Source: Neoceratodus forsteri (Eukaryota > Chordata > Ceratodontiformes > Ceratodontidae). From it: 64,000 bases of DNA. Numbering within the stretch: position 1 is the stretch's first letter; the number at the start of each line of letters is the position of its first letter. The notes under the pieces were generated by a model. It was not told the origin of the DNA and made no database searches. It saw nothing but the letters and a program-made list of their open reading frames with translations. Location of the stretch: NCBI GenBank assembly GCA_016271365.2, contig CM057451.1, forward strand, positions 367,681,501 through 367,745,500. The letters run 5' to 3'. The position numbers were made by a program, and so were the translations under genes. Positions 1 through 10,900 of this stretch are shown here, piece by piece.

Positions 1-1240
1 GACTGGGATCGACCCCTATCAAGAGTGCTTCTGTTAATTGGATTAGGCACTTCCCCTCCTCTTTGTGAATACTGAGCAGAAATATTCGTTCAGTATTCCT
101 GCTTTTCACTGTCCCCTCTGCCCACCCACCATTTATTCTATTCAGCCTCACTATCCCTCCTTTGTCTTTCTCCTCGCTGATGTACCTATAAAAGGTTTTA
201 TCCCCTTCTTAACTGAGTTGGCTATCTTTTCCTCAGTTTGGGCCTTTGCTATTCTGACTTCCCTCCCTGCTTCTTTCTGCCTTAACTGGTACAGCTCTCT
301 GTCCTGCTCCTTCTGTGTTTCCTTATACTTCTGGAATGCTATCTTTTTCTTCCTGACTTTCACAGCCACCTCTCTTGAGAACCATAGTGGCTTTTTCTTT
401 CGTTTTGATTTGTTTATTTGCTTCACACAAAGGCTTGTTGCCTCTGTGATGGCAGTTTTGATAATTCCCCATTGTTGCTCCACACCTCCTTCTAGCCTGT
501 TTGCTAGTGATTTTCTGAGGCACTCTCCCATCTTGCCAAAGTCAGCCCTCCTAAAGTCCAGTACCCTCACTTTTGTATGGCTTGACTCTGTAGCTGAGTT
601 TAACATGAACCACACTGTTTGATGGTCACTTGTCCCCAGATGGCAACCCACTTCTAGATCTGAGATCCTCTCACTGCCCCATTTGAGAGTACGAGGTCTA
701 AGATTGCTCCCTCATGAGTGGGTTCCGAAACTAGCTGTCTAATGCCTGCCACCTGTAGGGCATCAAGAATGGCCCTGCTCTTGGATGTGGCTGCAGCAAA
801 TGTGCTCCAGTTAACATCTGGCATATTCAGGTCTCCCATCAACAGTATCTCCCCTTTCTCTGCCATTCTAAGAATGCCTTCCATCATATCCTTGTCCATT
901 CCTTCCCCCTGACATGGGGGTCTGTACACAACCCCTGTGCGGATTGTGGTGCCCTTTCCAGTCTCCAAGGTGACCCACAGTGCCTCCTCTCCTCCCTGTT
1001 TACTCTTTTGTTCAGTTGCTTTTATCCCTTCCTTTACATGAGAGCTACTCCTCCCCTCTTCTCCCTGCCTGTCTCTCCTGTAGGTTATGTACCCTGGTAT
1101 GTTAACATCCAGTCATGGTTCTCTGTGTACCATGTTTCTGTGACTACTCTGATATCCAGGCATCCCTCTTCCATTAAGGCCACCAGCTCAGGAGCTTGTT
1201 GCCCAGACTCTGGCATTGGTACTCATTACCTCCATTTCCT
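1..1240 (-). pseudogene. CR1 ORF2 fragment: AP-type endonuclease and linker (copy A)
   Basis: The intact family protein nicks target DNA and reverse-transcribes the element RNA. Here only the N-terminal endonuclease and linker are in the window. The ORF at 654-968 contains GVVYRPP and MGDLNMPDVNWS, typical endonuclease motifs, and 151-651 contains LGTSDHQTVWF, the SDH-type motif, followed by a basic lysine-rich linker. The N-terminus (the MSTNA start seen in copies B and C) is recognisable near 1225 but is frameshifted. Several frame changes mean it cannot encode a continuous protein. The RT domain is outside the window to the left. Confidence 0.85.
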
Positions 1241-1424
1241 GATGGCCTTACCCCTTTTGCCCCATCCCTGTCCTTCTTGCCTTTGTCACTTTCTCCATTT
1301 TCAGCCCTTCTCCCTATCGACACCTCCATGCTGGTGTTTGCCACACTTACTACCGTGATTGTTTTGGGAGGCTGGATTTTCCTGCTCCTTTCCAGTGCCT
1401 CCTCCCTTGGCTAGTTTAAAAGCT

Positions 1425-2303
1425 TGCCAATGAAGCATTTAAACCTATCACCTAGGATCCTGGTTCCCTCCGGACAGATGCAGCCCATCATGCCAGTATA
1501 GGCTTGCATCACTCCAGGTGGACCCCAGTCCCCAGTGAAGCCAAATCCTGAGGCTCCACACCAGTTTTCAACCACTGACTGAATCCCATAGTGCAGGACA
1601 CCCTAGCCTCTCCTATGCCATAGATGGGTAGCACCTCCGAGAAGGTTACCGTCGTGCTGCTTGACTAAGGCCCCTCCCCAATTCCACAAACTCTTCCTGC
1701 ACTTCTCTAATCCCTTTCTTAGCCAGGTCATTTGTCCCTAAGTGGACAATGACATCAGCTCCCTCCCTGTGCAGCTGCTCAGAGGCAATCCTGAGATTCA
1801 CTCCCTGTCCCTCAAGCCATAGCGCCAGGCAGGCACCACCTCCCTCTCCCCTTCCTTGCCCGGTTCTACCTTCCTAACAATGGAGTCCCCCACCAGGAGT
1901 TGTTTCCTTCCCTGCAGGGTCCCTGCCACCCTCCTGTGGGTCTCCTTTGTGGAGTTCCCAACATCCTCCTTGGTCTCCACTGTGGGTGCCTCCATAGAGA
2001 ACCACACTTTACCAGAATGGCATAGGAATGTGGAGGTACAACTGGAGGATGTGCCTCTGTTCCACAGCCCTCACCCTCCCTGAGCCCTGTGGTCCAACCG
2101 CTCCTCTTTCTTGGCAACCTCTGAGGCAACGGCAGTGGCACTGGTGGTCCCTGGATGGAAGGAGGTCCCACAATCCTGGCCAACTCAGCCTGGAGATGAG
2201 CAACCTCCTCCCTCAGCCCAGAGGTGACTGCAGATGGGACAACACGCATCCTCAGAACATCTCCGGAAGACTGCTGCCCACAGCCACTGCACTCACCACT
2301 CAA
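1425..2303 (-). pseudogene. CR1 ORF1 remnant: zinc-finger-like N-terminus plus SGNH/GDSL esterase-like domain (copy A)
   Basis: CR1-clade ORF1 proteins are known to carry a cysteine-rich N-terminus and an esterase domain of the SGNH/GDSL fold. All parts are visible here, in broken frames. CSGCG near 2295 is followed by a leucine-rich LREEVAHLQAELARI segment. LLVGDSIVR holds the nucleophile-serine GDS motif (about 1870-1890). VIVHLGTNDLA (about 1725-1750) is the GxND block. DGLHLS (about 1485-1500) supplies the Asp/His block. The four catalytic positions are all present although stops and frameshifts separate them. The biological role of the esterase in the LINE is not established. Confidence 0.8.
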
Positions 2304-3030
2304 TCATGTCTTATTTCTGGCCCCTTAACTGTTTGCAATCCTTACTCTTTCCTCTGTTTTTTTCTCTCTCTCCTTACTTTCTGCCTGTGTGCCTTTAAGT
2401 TCCTGATTGTCCTGTTCTGAGACAAGAATATCCTATATTTCTCAGTAGACAGCTTACTTGTTCAGAGGCAGACCTCCAGCCACTAGAGGGGCGGAGAGCA
2501 CTTGCCCTTCCCAGGGATGGTGGCGGGTCCCTTGGTGGTTCTGTGATCACTCACTTCCTGCCCCTAAACAGGAAGTTCCTGTTGTCAGTCAAATCCTGTG
2601 CCTATAAAAACAGAACTAGCTTTGTGTGGGGGGGTGGACGGCAATATAGTCCCAGTAGTGAAGTTCAGTCACACAGCAGTCCTTTCTCCTGGAGTGTTCT
2701 GCCAAGCTATTAGCAGAATCTTTCTAAGGCAGTCTTTAAATGTAGCTTCCTTCTAGCTAAGCCACTCCCCCTACTTACAGATCTTTCTACAAGTAATTTA
2801 AACCTCACAACAGTTAAGTTCTTTCAGTCACCTGAGATTTACACCTAGATGACTTTTCAGTTACCCATTCAGTTCAGTTAACCTCAAACACACTTTTTTT
2901 TGTTTTGTTTTGTATGTTAGTTTTTTTACCCTAAATTAAAGGTCTAAATACAAAAAGTTCTTCTACTTTAGTCCCAGCAGAGAAGTTCAGTCACACAGCA
3001 GTCCTTTCTCCTGGAGTGTTCTGCCAAGCT
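2304..3030 (-). promoter_or_regulatory. 5' untranslated region of CR1 copy A with a 62-bp direct repeat
   Basis: This non-coding stretch lies upstream of ORF1 on the minus strand and ends where DIRS alpha begins. A 62-bp segment at 2647-2708 recurs at 2969-3030 with about two mismatches, a 322-bp period. It resembles the monomer structure of some LINE internal promoters, but the second copy also sits exactly at the junction with DIRS alpha, so a duplicated target or local tandem duplication is possible. No promoter elements can be proved by eye. Confidence 0.5.
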
Positions 3031-3310
3031 CGTCAGTAGATCCCACGGAGGTGGAGGTTCTCGCACCGGAGGGGAAATGTGATCAAGGCCTTTGAAAAAG
3101 AGACCACCTTCTCCTCGCCACCGACTGCTTCGACCTCGCCCAGTAAGCGAGATGGCTGCCAGGTGCACCTTAAAGGTCGTCAACCCTAAGCCCCTTGCTG
3201 AGAAAGGGACCACAGGTAGTCCAATATGCTCGCCAAGGAACGGGAGGAAGGGTCCAGGCCTTGCCCTGACACCAAATGGAAAACCTTTTCCATTTGGAAG
3301 GTGTAACATT
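3031..3310 (-). pseudogene. Tyrosine recombinase N-terminal fragment (DIRS alpha copy 1)
   Basis: The minus-strand frame reads GLDHISPPVREPPPPWDLL, which matches GLDHISPLVHEPPPPLDLL in copy 2 (about 60560-60630). This lies in the region that precedes the SARRISEL arginine box in intact DIRS recombinases. The catalytic R, HxxR and Y positions would lie further left and are replaced by CR1 copy A, so no integration activity is possible. A preceding segment, LTTFKVHLAAIS, matches the SAM-like DNA-binding part of the family. Confidence 0.75.
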
Positions 3311-3389
3311 TTCTGATGCGACTCCTTCAGGACGCCTCAACTACGTTGAGGACCTACGTCAGAAAAGACCCAAGGCCTGGAACTGTAGC

Positions 3390-4900
3390 CGCTCAGGAAC
3401 CAGGCATCAGGTGCAAGAAATTGAAGGTCGGATGGAATACCTTCCCTGATTGACTGAGAGCAGGTCTGGGTGAGCTGGAAGCTGCCTCGGAAGCCTGGAG
3501 CTGAGGCTGAGGAGAACTGGGTACCAGTACTGGCGGGGCCAGTCTGGGGCTATCAGAATCACCTGCGCCTTGTCCCTCCTTGCTTTGAGCAGCACCTTGT
3601 GCATCAAGGGGAATGGGGGAAAGGCGTAGAAGAGGGCCGGGGTCCACGGCCTCGAGAAGGCATCCTCCTGCAGAGAGCCCTGCTGAGGGGGGCGGGCATG
3701 GAACAGCCTCAACTTCGCATTCTCCCTGGAGGCAAACAGACAGGTCCACCTGAGGTGGTGCCAATGGGAGAATAGATCTTATACTACCTCCGTGAGGAGA
3801 GACCACTAACGGGGAGGCAGCCCCTATCCGGCTTAGGGCATCGGCCAGGGTGTTGGAGCTCCTGCCACATGAATGACTAGGAGATCCGCCTCCAGGATGC
3901 ATACGAGTGACCAGATGCGAGGCTTCCTTGCATAGGAGCATGGGAGTGCGTCCCGCCCTGGCGGTTTAGATAAAATACATTTTCGTGGTATTGTCCGTCT
4001 GGACCCGGACCACTTGACCCCAAAGAAACGGAGCAAAGGCGGTGAGAGCTAGGCGGCCCGCTCGGAGCTCCAGCAGGTTAATGTGGCATCAGGACTCCCG
4101 CGGGGACCAGAGGCCGTGCGCTCTGTGTTCCCCCAGATGGGCACCCCAACCCATCAGAGAGGCATCGGTCGATAGAGAGACCGTCGGCTCGGGATGCCCT
4201 CCTGCAGATGAACTGAAACGGTCCACCACTGGAGAGCGTTCCACATCCCCTGGGTCACCGTCACTAGCTGGTCAGCCACCACTGAAGGGGGCGCATGTTC
4301 CAGCGGGCCCAACGGACCACGCTGGTACAGGCAGCCATGAGACCCAGGAGGCGCAGAAGTCCCGGGCAGGTGCAATTGCCCAACCAGAAATGATTGGGCA
4401 AGAGGAAAGAACCTCGGCCCTGTCCGCGGGAGCCGTGCTCTGGCTCGAAGAGAGTCGAGCTCTGCCCGATGAAAAGAATCACCTGCTTCGGCTCGAGTTC
4501 TGACTTGGCCTCATTGATGAGGAGGCAGACCTGAGAGCAAACCTGGAGGGCCAGGTCTCTGGACCGCTCCACCTCCTGTCTGGAGGGGGCTGCTATCAGC
4601 CAATCGTCCAGGTAAGGGTAAACCCGGACCCTCGGGCGCCAGAAATGCTGTCATCACTGCCATGCATTTGGTGAAGACCCTGGGAGCTGGAGATAAGCCG
4701 AGGCATGGCTTGGAACTCCAAAGGAACCTTCGCTCGAAGCAAAGGAACCTTTGATGGGACCGGACGGATAGGGAGCGTGAAAAAACGCGTCCTGTAGGTC
4801 CAGAAAGCAGAACCACATGCCGTGTTCCAGGATGGGATTATCTGAGCCAGAGTGACCATCCTGAAGGTTGAGACCTTAGGAACTTGTTCAGGTCGAGAAT
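3390..4900 (-). pseudogene. Reverse transcriptase / RNase H remnant (DIRS alpha copy 1)
   Basis: This region would copy the element RNA into DNA. Around 4600-4630 the minus strand reads VYPYLDDWLIA, the RT active-site box with both aspartates intact. Upstream frames carry the palm region. At 3393-3941 the frame reads LADALSRIG, the RNase H C-terminal block (A-D-x-L-S-R) of DIRS elements, followed by an LPLAPPQVDLSVCLQ segment conserved with copy 2. At least four frame changes separate the blocks. Confidence 0.8.
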
Positions 4901-4979
4901 GGGCGCCAACCCCGTCCGTTGAACCAGGAAATACCTGGACACGAACCCCAGGTTTGAGGAGAGTCCGCCACCTCTCTTA

Positions 4980-7440
4980 TCACCTCCTTCTCGAGGAGGA
5001 AGGCGATGTCGGCTCGGCGAGCTGACAGCGAGGCTCGGACCCGAGGCCCCCAGTGCGTGACGCTCTGAAGGGTGGGGCCTGCTCGAACTCCAGAGGCAGG
5101 CCCTTTCCTACCACCTCCAACACCCACCTGTCTGTGGTAATAGCAGACCAGGCGGAAAGGAATGCGAGCAGTCCCTCCATGGGGGAAACCTGGGGTGAGG
5201 TGACGAGGTTGGGGGCGACACCCCTCAACCCATCACTGTGCAGGCTTGGAGGAGGGACCGCCTGGGCCTTTACCTCCCTGCTTCCTGGAGGAGGAAGCCG
5301 CAGGCTTGGGTTTGGGATGCCAAGCGCGAGCCTGCTGGCCCTGGTGTTGCGGGCCGGGCGAGCCGGGGGCGCAGACAGACGAAAGGGCTTGGGTTGAGGT
5401 CTGCGGCCCTTGTCCCTCTGAGCAGATGATACCGAGTCCAAGGTGGCATTGGACTTTTCAATCCTCTGGAGGTGGCCTTCCACTCCAGGGCCGAAGAGGT
5501 AGGTTCCCAAGAAGGGGACATCTGCCAATTTGTGCTGGGTATCCGCTGTGAAGGTGGATATCCTCTGCCATGCCCAACGGCGCATAGCCACTGCAGCCGC
5601 TACTGACCTGGCGCATGAATCACTGATGTCCAAAGCAGTCTGAAGTTGCTGCTTGGCCACTGCCCTGCCCTGGTCCCACCTGCTTAACCGTGGTCTGGGT
5701 CAGCCCAGAGATGAGGACCACTTGGTCCAGGAGCCCAACAGGGCATGAGAAAAATGTGCCATCAATGCGGCCGAGCTGGCCTGGCGAAGGCAAGGGAGGA
5801 CGCAGCATAGACTTTTAAGCCCGGCATAGTCAATTTCTTGGACTCCTTGTCGGGAGGTTTGTCCACGTCCTAAGCGTTTCTGGCGAGGAGCGCTGTCGAT
5901 AACAACCCCTCGGCCGAGGATGTTCCGAAATCGGACAGGGAACCGGTAGGGGCTCATACTTCCTGGCCATTCTGGCCGAGGCGCGGGGCAGGAAGCAGGG
6001 CCTTGCCAGAGCTCAAGGCCGGGCCCAATGGCCTCAGCCACAGGGAAGAGCCTCCGTGGGGAATCCCCTAGGTCCAATATCTCCGTGAGGGATGCTTGGC
6101 CCGCTTGGATCTGGGCTCCGAGCTGCATCCCGGTGGATTCCAAGATGAGTCTGAGACAACCCAGGAAGGACGAAAGGCTGTCGTCCAGCGACTGACCTCC
6201 AGAGGACTCCAAGTCCACTCGCTTGGAGAAAAAGGAGGAATCGTCGTCGGACTCGGAAGAGTCCGTAAAGAGCTGCCTCGGGCCTGAGCCACCCTCCACC
6301 TGCCGAGGGCGATCGGGAGTGAGGGTGACTGACAGCCTATGGGGCAGACCCTGAGCCGACCGAGAATTCTTGGTCACAGCCCCAAACCGCGTGGCTGTGG
6401 GCGGCGGAGATTCCACGGAAGTGGTGGAGCAGCTGGTTTTGGCGAACAACGGCGTGACAACAGGCTCCTCGGGTAAGCAGGAGTTGTTTGGCCGCTCGGT
6501 GACAGCCACTTAATGGCAGGAAGGCGTCGGCTTATTCCCGGTCAGGAAGGAGCTGTTGCCATGAGGTTCTAAATATCGTCGGCGCAACTGTGTCAAGCCT
6601 CCCATCCGAGGAGGAGGACGAGCGCGGCGCCGGCTACGCTGTGCCGACCACCTATGATGGCGGGATCGGCTGGACGCAAAGAAGTCGAGACCGAGAACCT
6701 CGGCTTTCCGAGGGACGGTGCGGAGAGGGACAGGTGGAACCGGCTCCTCCCTCGGCTCACAGGAGAAACACTCAAGGAGCTCGAACCCGGAGGCACTGGC
6801 AAGCCAGGATCCTCAACTCCCATCGGGGGAACCGGGGAGAGGGGATTTTCGGATTCGCCGGTCGACAACCCGTCCAACGGGTCGAGAAAGATTTCAACTG
6901 CGTCGACGGGAGTCTCGGTCAACTGACCTGACGGGGATACCGTGAGACCAGTGGCCGAAGCCGAACGATTGACCGAAGTCGATGGCCGACAACTCGGGGA
7001 GAGGGACCTTTCCCGCTCCCAAGAGGGTCGACTAAGAGACTTACCCTTGTCTTTCTTCTTGGACCGAGAAGAAGGTCCAGCAGACGTTGGTCCCTCTCCC
7101 CTAGTGGAGAGGGACAGACAAAGCTCCTTAAAGGAAGCTGTGTAAGAGGAACCCAGGGAGAGCGGAATGAAAGCCGTGGTCGAGGAAGATGCGGCCCACG
7201 CCGCCTCCTCTTCGAGGGCGATCATCTGCTCTAGCTGATCCGCCAAGCCCGCCGCTGCGGAAACCGCCGACCGGGCCTCTTTTGACTTAACGGAGGAAAG
7301 CGTTTCAGGGCGCCCTAGTTGTAAGCAGGCGGCCACGGTCTTCGAGGGCGTAGACTGAGAAGGAAGAGCACAGGTCGCAAGCCTGCGGGTCATGCTCGAG
7401 CCTAAACAGTACACCTACGTGGAGTGCGGATCCGTCCGAG
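4980..7440 (-). pseudogene. Gag-like ORF remnant (DIRS alpha copy 1)
   Basis: The minus strand has a broken ORF starting near 7440. A cysteine/histidine segment (EHDPQACDLCSSF in one frame) is followed by a Ser/Pro-rich basic stretch (RSKKKDKGKSLSRPS) and an acidic region. The conserved helical core follows at 5520-5660, with AVAMRRWAWQRISTFTADTQ; the same block is in copy 2 at about 63120-63240. The longest pieces are 6593-7414, 5700-6509 and 4980-5660. The last also contains the RT linker block ITTDRWVLEVVGKGLPLEF. DIRS gag proteins are presumed to bind element RNA. Confidence 0.75.
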
Positions 7441-7614
7441 ACATCTTTCACCGCCCACAAGGGCACACGCCGAAAACCGAGGTCGATTTGTCCATCGCAG
7501 CCACGAGGATAGAAGACCAAGTCTTTAAGCAAAACTTTTAAATTGAAAACCGAAGAATTAGGAACCAGTCTTATACGCAGAGCGTTAAGGAGGGAACCTG
7601 AGCTTCCAAGCGGT

Positions 7615-7760
7615 AAGGAAGATCTGGCGTCATGGGGCAGAGCCGAGAGTTTTACCACCCGGGTGGGCGGGAGGAGCCAGCCTGAAGACCTTCCAGCAAG
7701 ATTTAAAGCGGCAAGGATACCTGCCAGACAGTGTGGATGAACAACATATCCATGTCCCTA
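7615..7760. repeat. 5' inverted terminal repeat, DIRS alpha copy 1
   Basis: Read on the plus strand this stretch is the reverse complement of the left terminal repeat of alpha copy 2 (about 59520-59695), with scattered mismatches and small gaps. Shared blocks include the run around AGTGTGGATGAACA and GGGGCAGA-CCGAGAG. The terminus is set at about 7760, because the internal complementary region of copy 2 contains the complement of this end (GGGACATG...) and stops matching beyond it. Confidence 0.8.
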
Positions 7761-8790
7761 GAAACAAAGTTAAAAAAATAAATAATCCACATTCAAAGGC
7801 CAGGTTAAGCAGCCTCGCCTTTGACGCCTGATCTGCAACCCAATGCCTGAGTCAAATACCCCACAAAGCTGCCATAATGTGATAAGTGGAGCGTGCTGAC
7901 ATTCGTAAATTATCCACCATGGCATCCCCCAGAAAAGCAGATGCCAAAGACATCAGCTGCAAGATGTTCGCCCCTTCCGAATCCTGGGGAAAGAAAGCAC
8001 CCAGAGCGATGACCCATGAATTCAACACCCTGGAAACAAAAACGAGGTATAAAGAATTACCCCATTTGAGGCAAAGGCTCTTCTGCCCAAGGCATCCACC
8101 CTCTTGTCGTGGGTGTTGGCTAGAGCAAATGAGTCCTCAACAGACATGGTTGTGTGCTTAACACAACTGTTAGCGGTATTATCTGTGAAGGGGGGGGCCT
8201 CTCGATTCTGGGAACTCTCCTCCGAAAAAAGGAAAACATCTCACTCTCAGTCTGGGGGTATGCTTGCTCTGATCTATGCCGGTCCACTCCTGTTCAATGA
8301 TCTGGTCACACTGCACAAAGTTCGGAAAATACTTTGGTGCCCACGATGCGGTGGACAAGACTGGATTCACATCCAAGGACTCCACTATTTGCACCTCCTA
8401 CAACTGCAATGTCAGACAAGCCTCCGTTATCAGATAAGAGAGGGACTTTGTATCACACAGGGAAGGGATCAAAATCTTTTTCTTAGGCTCCATCCAATCC
8501 CCCTCCCTCCTCCTCCTCTTTCTCAGTGGTTCTGCCTCATCAAATAGGGGGGACAGGTCAGGATGTTCCCCTTGGCCACCTGTATTGTCCTCTTAACTGT
8601 TTAGCATTGTCAAGACAGAGAGTTGCCTGCAGATGTGGGTGAGCATTATTGCTTTGCTGTGGCGCACCTAGGCGTGCCTCTAGGGGGCTCCCCCCACAAT
8701 CTGAGGGGCCTGACATGAGCTTGGGTGTACTGCTGGTGATGTCCTGCAGAAAATAATCACTCAGCAGCTCATTTAAGAGCAGCAAAAAGG
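7761..8790 (-). pseudogene. Gag-like remnant of a different DIRS-like element
   Basis: The minus strand, read across several frames, gives RVDALGRRAFASNG (about 8070-8120), ANILQLMSLASAFLGD and LRHWVADQASKARLL (about 7790-7830). This resembles the helical gag region of DIRS elements but is clearly not a copy of the alpha, beta or gamma gag in this window. A short ORF at 8558-8785 may be its N-terminus. It ends exactly where the alpha copy 1 terminus begins, which suggests alpha inserted into it. No RT or recombinase is visible nearby. Family assignment is tentative. Confidence 0.5.
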
Positions 8791-9600
8791 ATTTACGAAA
8801 CTCAGTCCTGCCACTGCCAATCAGTACCCCAAGTGCACCCCCCCCAACCCCGCTAAGGGTTCTGGCTAGAGGGGACTGAGATTGACATATTAGACAGTGT
8901 TACACAATTACGGCAGTAATATCCCAGTGGGGAGGGTCTCAGCATCCTCCTGCAGGTCTTATGTTCATAAACTACAGGTCTCCGATAAGCTATGGTGCCA
9001 GAGTGTGAAATTCCTATACTTTAGGTGCCCCAGGGAAGGCACTTTTGTTTCAGGACACCTACTTCTGTCTAGTGCCTGTCCATTGGGGCACCTAAGGTAT
9101 TTGTCTGCTTTTTGTGCTTTTCATCTTTTTTTTTTTTTTTTTTTGAGTTGTCAGGGGGGGGGGCCACTGATTCACTGGCAGATCACGAGACTGCAACTCT
9201 GTGATCAGCTGACACAGACGAGTTGAGCAAACGGGAAGATAAGCGGCTGTGAGGGCTGCAATAGTGACAGACAGTAATGCCCTCCTCTGGATGGACAGGT
9301 CAGCGCAGTAAGCAAAACAGCATGTAGAGAAAAGTGGTCAGGAGGTGGGTTGCAGAATTATTTACCAATAGTAAGCACATCTTTCTTACTTCTCTTGCCC
9401 TCTTTCTTTACTGCCATGTCTTCTCCCTGCGAAGTGCGCCACTCTTGCTTGTTCACTGGGTGGGACAGGAGGACTTGTGGCAAGCTTGTGACAACTGGCA
9501 AATCCTTTGGTTTAGATGGAAGTCTGAAGCATTCTGAGCTGCAGAACTACAGTATTAAACTCTAATCACAACACCATGTGCTCACAGAAAACAGGAGGAT
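8791..9600. other. Unassigned spacer with poly-T and G-rich runs
   Basis: No protein similarity is recognised in either strand. The stretch holds a C-run near 8838, a T-run at about 9126-9144 followed by a G-run, and no convincing ORF. It may include the 5' region of the gag remnant to its left. Confidence 0.4.
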
Positions 9601-9660
9601 TCTTGCCGAAACTAAAACCAAAACGAAAAAGGTACAACTGTGGCAGCACTCAGCAAGAAA
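9601..9660. repeat. Left half of a palindromic repeat split by DIRS beta
   Basis: The stretch ending in GGCAGCACTCAGCAAGAAA continues logically at 24766 (ATAAAGAAATATACATT). The uninterrupted version is seen, inverted, at 24893-24985 (GGCAGCACTCAGCAGGAAAA then TAAAGAAATATACATT). The two flanks therefore reconstitute one repeat unit, the empty site of the DIRS beta insertion. Confidence 0.7.
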
Positions 9661-9860
9661 GAAAAAATTACTCACCATAGTAATCTTGTTTCTTCAAAGG
9701 GATCACTCATTATGATTAAACTGATGCGGTCAGCCTCCTATATTGGACTGCCCCAAGAGATGGAATTATATGCAAATTATGTAACTCTCAATTGGCTCAT
9801 GCCACTTTCAAACTGCTGCCCTAACAACTGTTGCACTCTGAGTGCTTCAGATTCTTACAT
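9661..9860. repeat. Left (3') inverted terminal repeat, DIRS beta
   Basis: From about 9697 to 9855 the sequence is the inverted counterpart of 24590-24755, with shared blocks such as CTCATTATGATTAAACTG, GGAATTATATGCAAAT and TTGCACTCTGAGTGCTTCA. The outermost 36 bases (TTACTCACCATAGTAATC...) are specific to this end and recur inverted in the internal complementary region at about 10158-10195. The coding strand has ATGGTGAGTAA here, a splice-donor-like motif. Confidence 0.85.
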
Positions 9861-10140
9861 AGCCTAAATGGGTGTAAGACCCACTACCCAGAGTAATATT
9901 TCTATAAAATAACTTTTTTTGTCCTCTCGGGTCAAAAAAAACATCCCAATAAGTAAACCTAGAAAACTTGAGACCACAAGGGAACCAAGTGGTTAACAAC
10001 CAGTGTGTCTCACGTGGTTAAACAACTAAATAAATAAATAAAAGGTGAATCTCTAACCTGACCTATATGGAAAAATATCCTAAAACAGGGAGGCAGAACA
10101 ACCTTAATAGGTTTTAGTAGTGGAGGCAGGGTGGGTGCTT

Positions 10141-10245
10141 TAATCGTAATGAGCGATCCCTTTGAAGAAACAAGATTACTATGGTGAGTATTTTTTTCTT
10201 CTAACCCCAGGAATCACTCATTATGATTAAACTGATGCAGACTAC
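10141..10245. repeat. Internal complementary region (ICR), DIRS beta
   Basis: The first half (10143-10195) is the reverse complement of the left terminus. The second half (from about 10196, TTCTAACCCCAGGAATCACT) is the reverse complement of the right terminus. Together they form the complement of a circle made by joining right end to left end. In DIRS-1 this region is proposed to template completion of a circular DNA intermediate, which the recombinase then integrates. Confidence 0.85.
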
Positions 10246-10257
10246 CAAACAGTACCT

Positions 10258-10900
10258 TTGGAGGTTGGGCTCACGGGTGTACCAGTTGAGGAGGCTCAAT
10301 CCTTTGAGTGTACTGTAGTGGCTGGTGTGGGCTGTAGGATAGCCCTCGTCTGCCGTCCATCAGGGGACGAGAAGAGATTCCTGCAGGAAGTGACAGACTT
10401 CATCGCTGATATGGCATTGGAGTCGCCCAGACTGATGGTTCTGGGCAACTTCAATGCTTGGGTTGATGACAAACTCTCATCTTTTGGTCAACACTTCCTC
10501 CAGCTAATGATATCGATGAGCTTTACACAGATTGTTTCTTCAGCTACTCATAATCATGGTCACTCTTTGGATTTGGTTTTTCTCCTGGGGATTGAGATCT
10601 ATGATTTGGTGGTGGAACCTGTCAGTTGGTCTGATCACTACACCGTGGACTTCAACTTTTGTGCTCCCCTTCATAGGTCTGCCCCTGTGGAGATGGTTCA
10701 TTACCACCCTTTACGGGATGTGTGCCCGGGAGACCTGATGGCGGTGCTGAACCTCTCAGAGTTTCCTGTTGCCAGCATGAGTCCGGAGTCAATAGTTCTG
10801 GCTTATAATCAGGCCATTTCCTCGGCTCTATTGCTCCTGTCCGTGTTCGTCCCCTCCCTCTCTGCACTCTGGCCTCTTGGTTTGATGGGTCTTTGAGGGA
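10258..10900 (+). pseudogene. L2 endonuclease domain, N-terminally truncated
   Basis: A 212-residue open frame shows the C-terminal two thirds of an AP-like endonuclease: LMVLGNFNAW (canonical GDFN, here GNFN), THNHGHSLDLVF and SWSDHYTVDF with the SDH catalytic histidine block. The N-terminal Glu-containing block is absent because the insertion is truncated. The Asp of the GDFN motif appears as Asn, so the domain would be doubly defective. Confidence 0.8.

Larger units (their letters stand above)
1..3030 (-). mobile_element. CR1-clade LINE, copy A (3' part outside window)
   Basis: The minus strand carries, from right to left, a 5' untranslated region (about 2310-3030), an ORF1 with an esterase-like domain (about 1425-2303) and the start of ORF2 with an endonuclease domain (about 1-1240). 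The same order and similar proteins recur in copies B (32684-37404) and C (54038-57675). The RT part lies beyond position 1. The 5' end abuts DIRS alpha copy 1 at 3030, so this CR1 probably inserted into that DIRS and separated it from its tyrosine recombinase end. CR1 assignment rests on the ORF1 esterase and on the 3' terminal motif seen in the sister copies. Confidence 0.85.
3031..7760 (-). mobile_element. DIRS-like retrotransposon, family alpha, copy 1 (3' end missing)
   Basis: The minus strand encodes, from right to left, a gag-like protein, a reverse transcriptase with RNase H and the first part of a tyrosine recombinase, the order known for DIRS elements. The right (5') inverted terminal repeat at about 7615-7760 matches, in inverted orientation, the left terminal repeat of copy 2 (59512-59700). 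Its left half is cut by CR1 copy A at 3030, so the recombinase C-terminus, the 3' repeat and the internal complementary region are absent from the window. Many stops and frameshifts are present. Confidence 0.85.

Noticed and set aside
65..622. 185-codon plus-strand frame
   Set aside because: It is the antisense shadow of the CR1 ORF2 linker; no motif supports it.
1798..2303. Host esterase gene suggested by the GDS and DGLHLS motifs
   Set aside because: The motifs occur in the CR1 ORF1 context in three copies with the same flanking order, so they belong to the LINE.
3031..7760. LTR retrotransposon (Ty3-like) from the RT and RNase H motifs
   Set aside because: Terminal repeats are inverted rather than direct, a tyrosine recombinase replaces a DDE integrase, and no protease is seen, so DIRS fits better.
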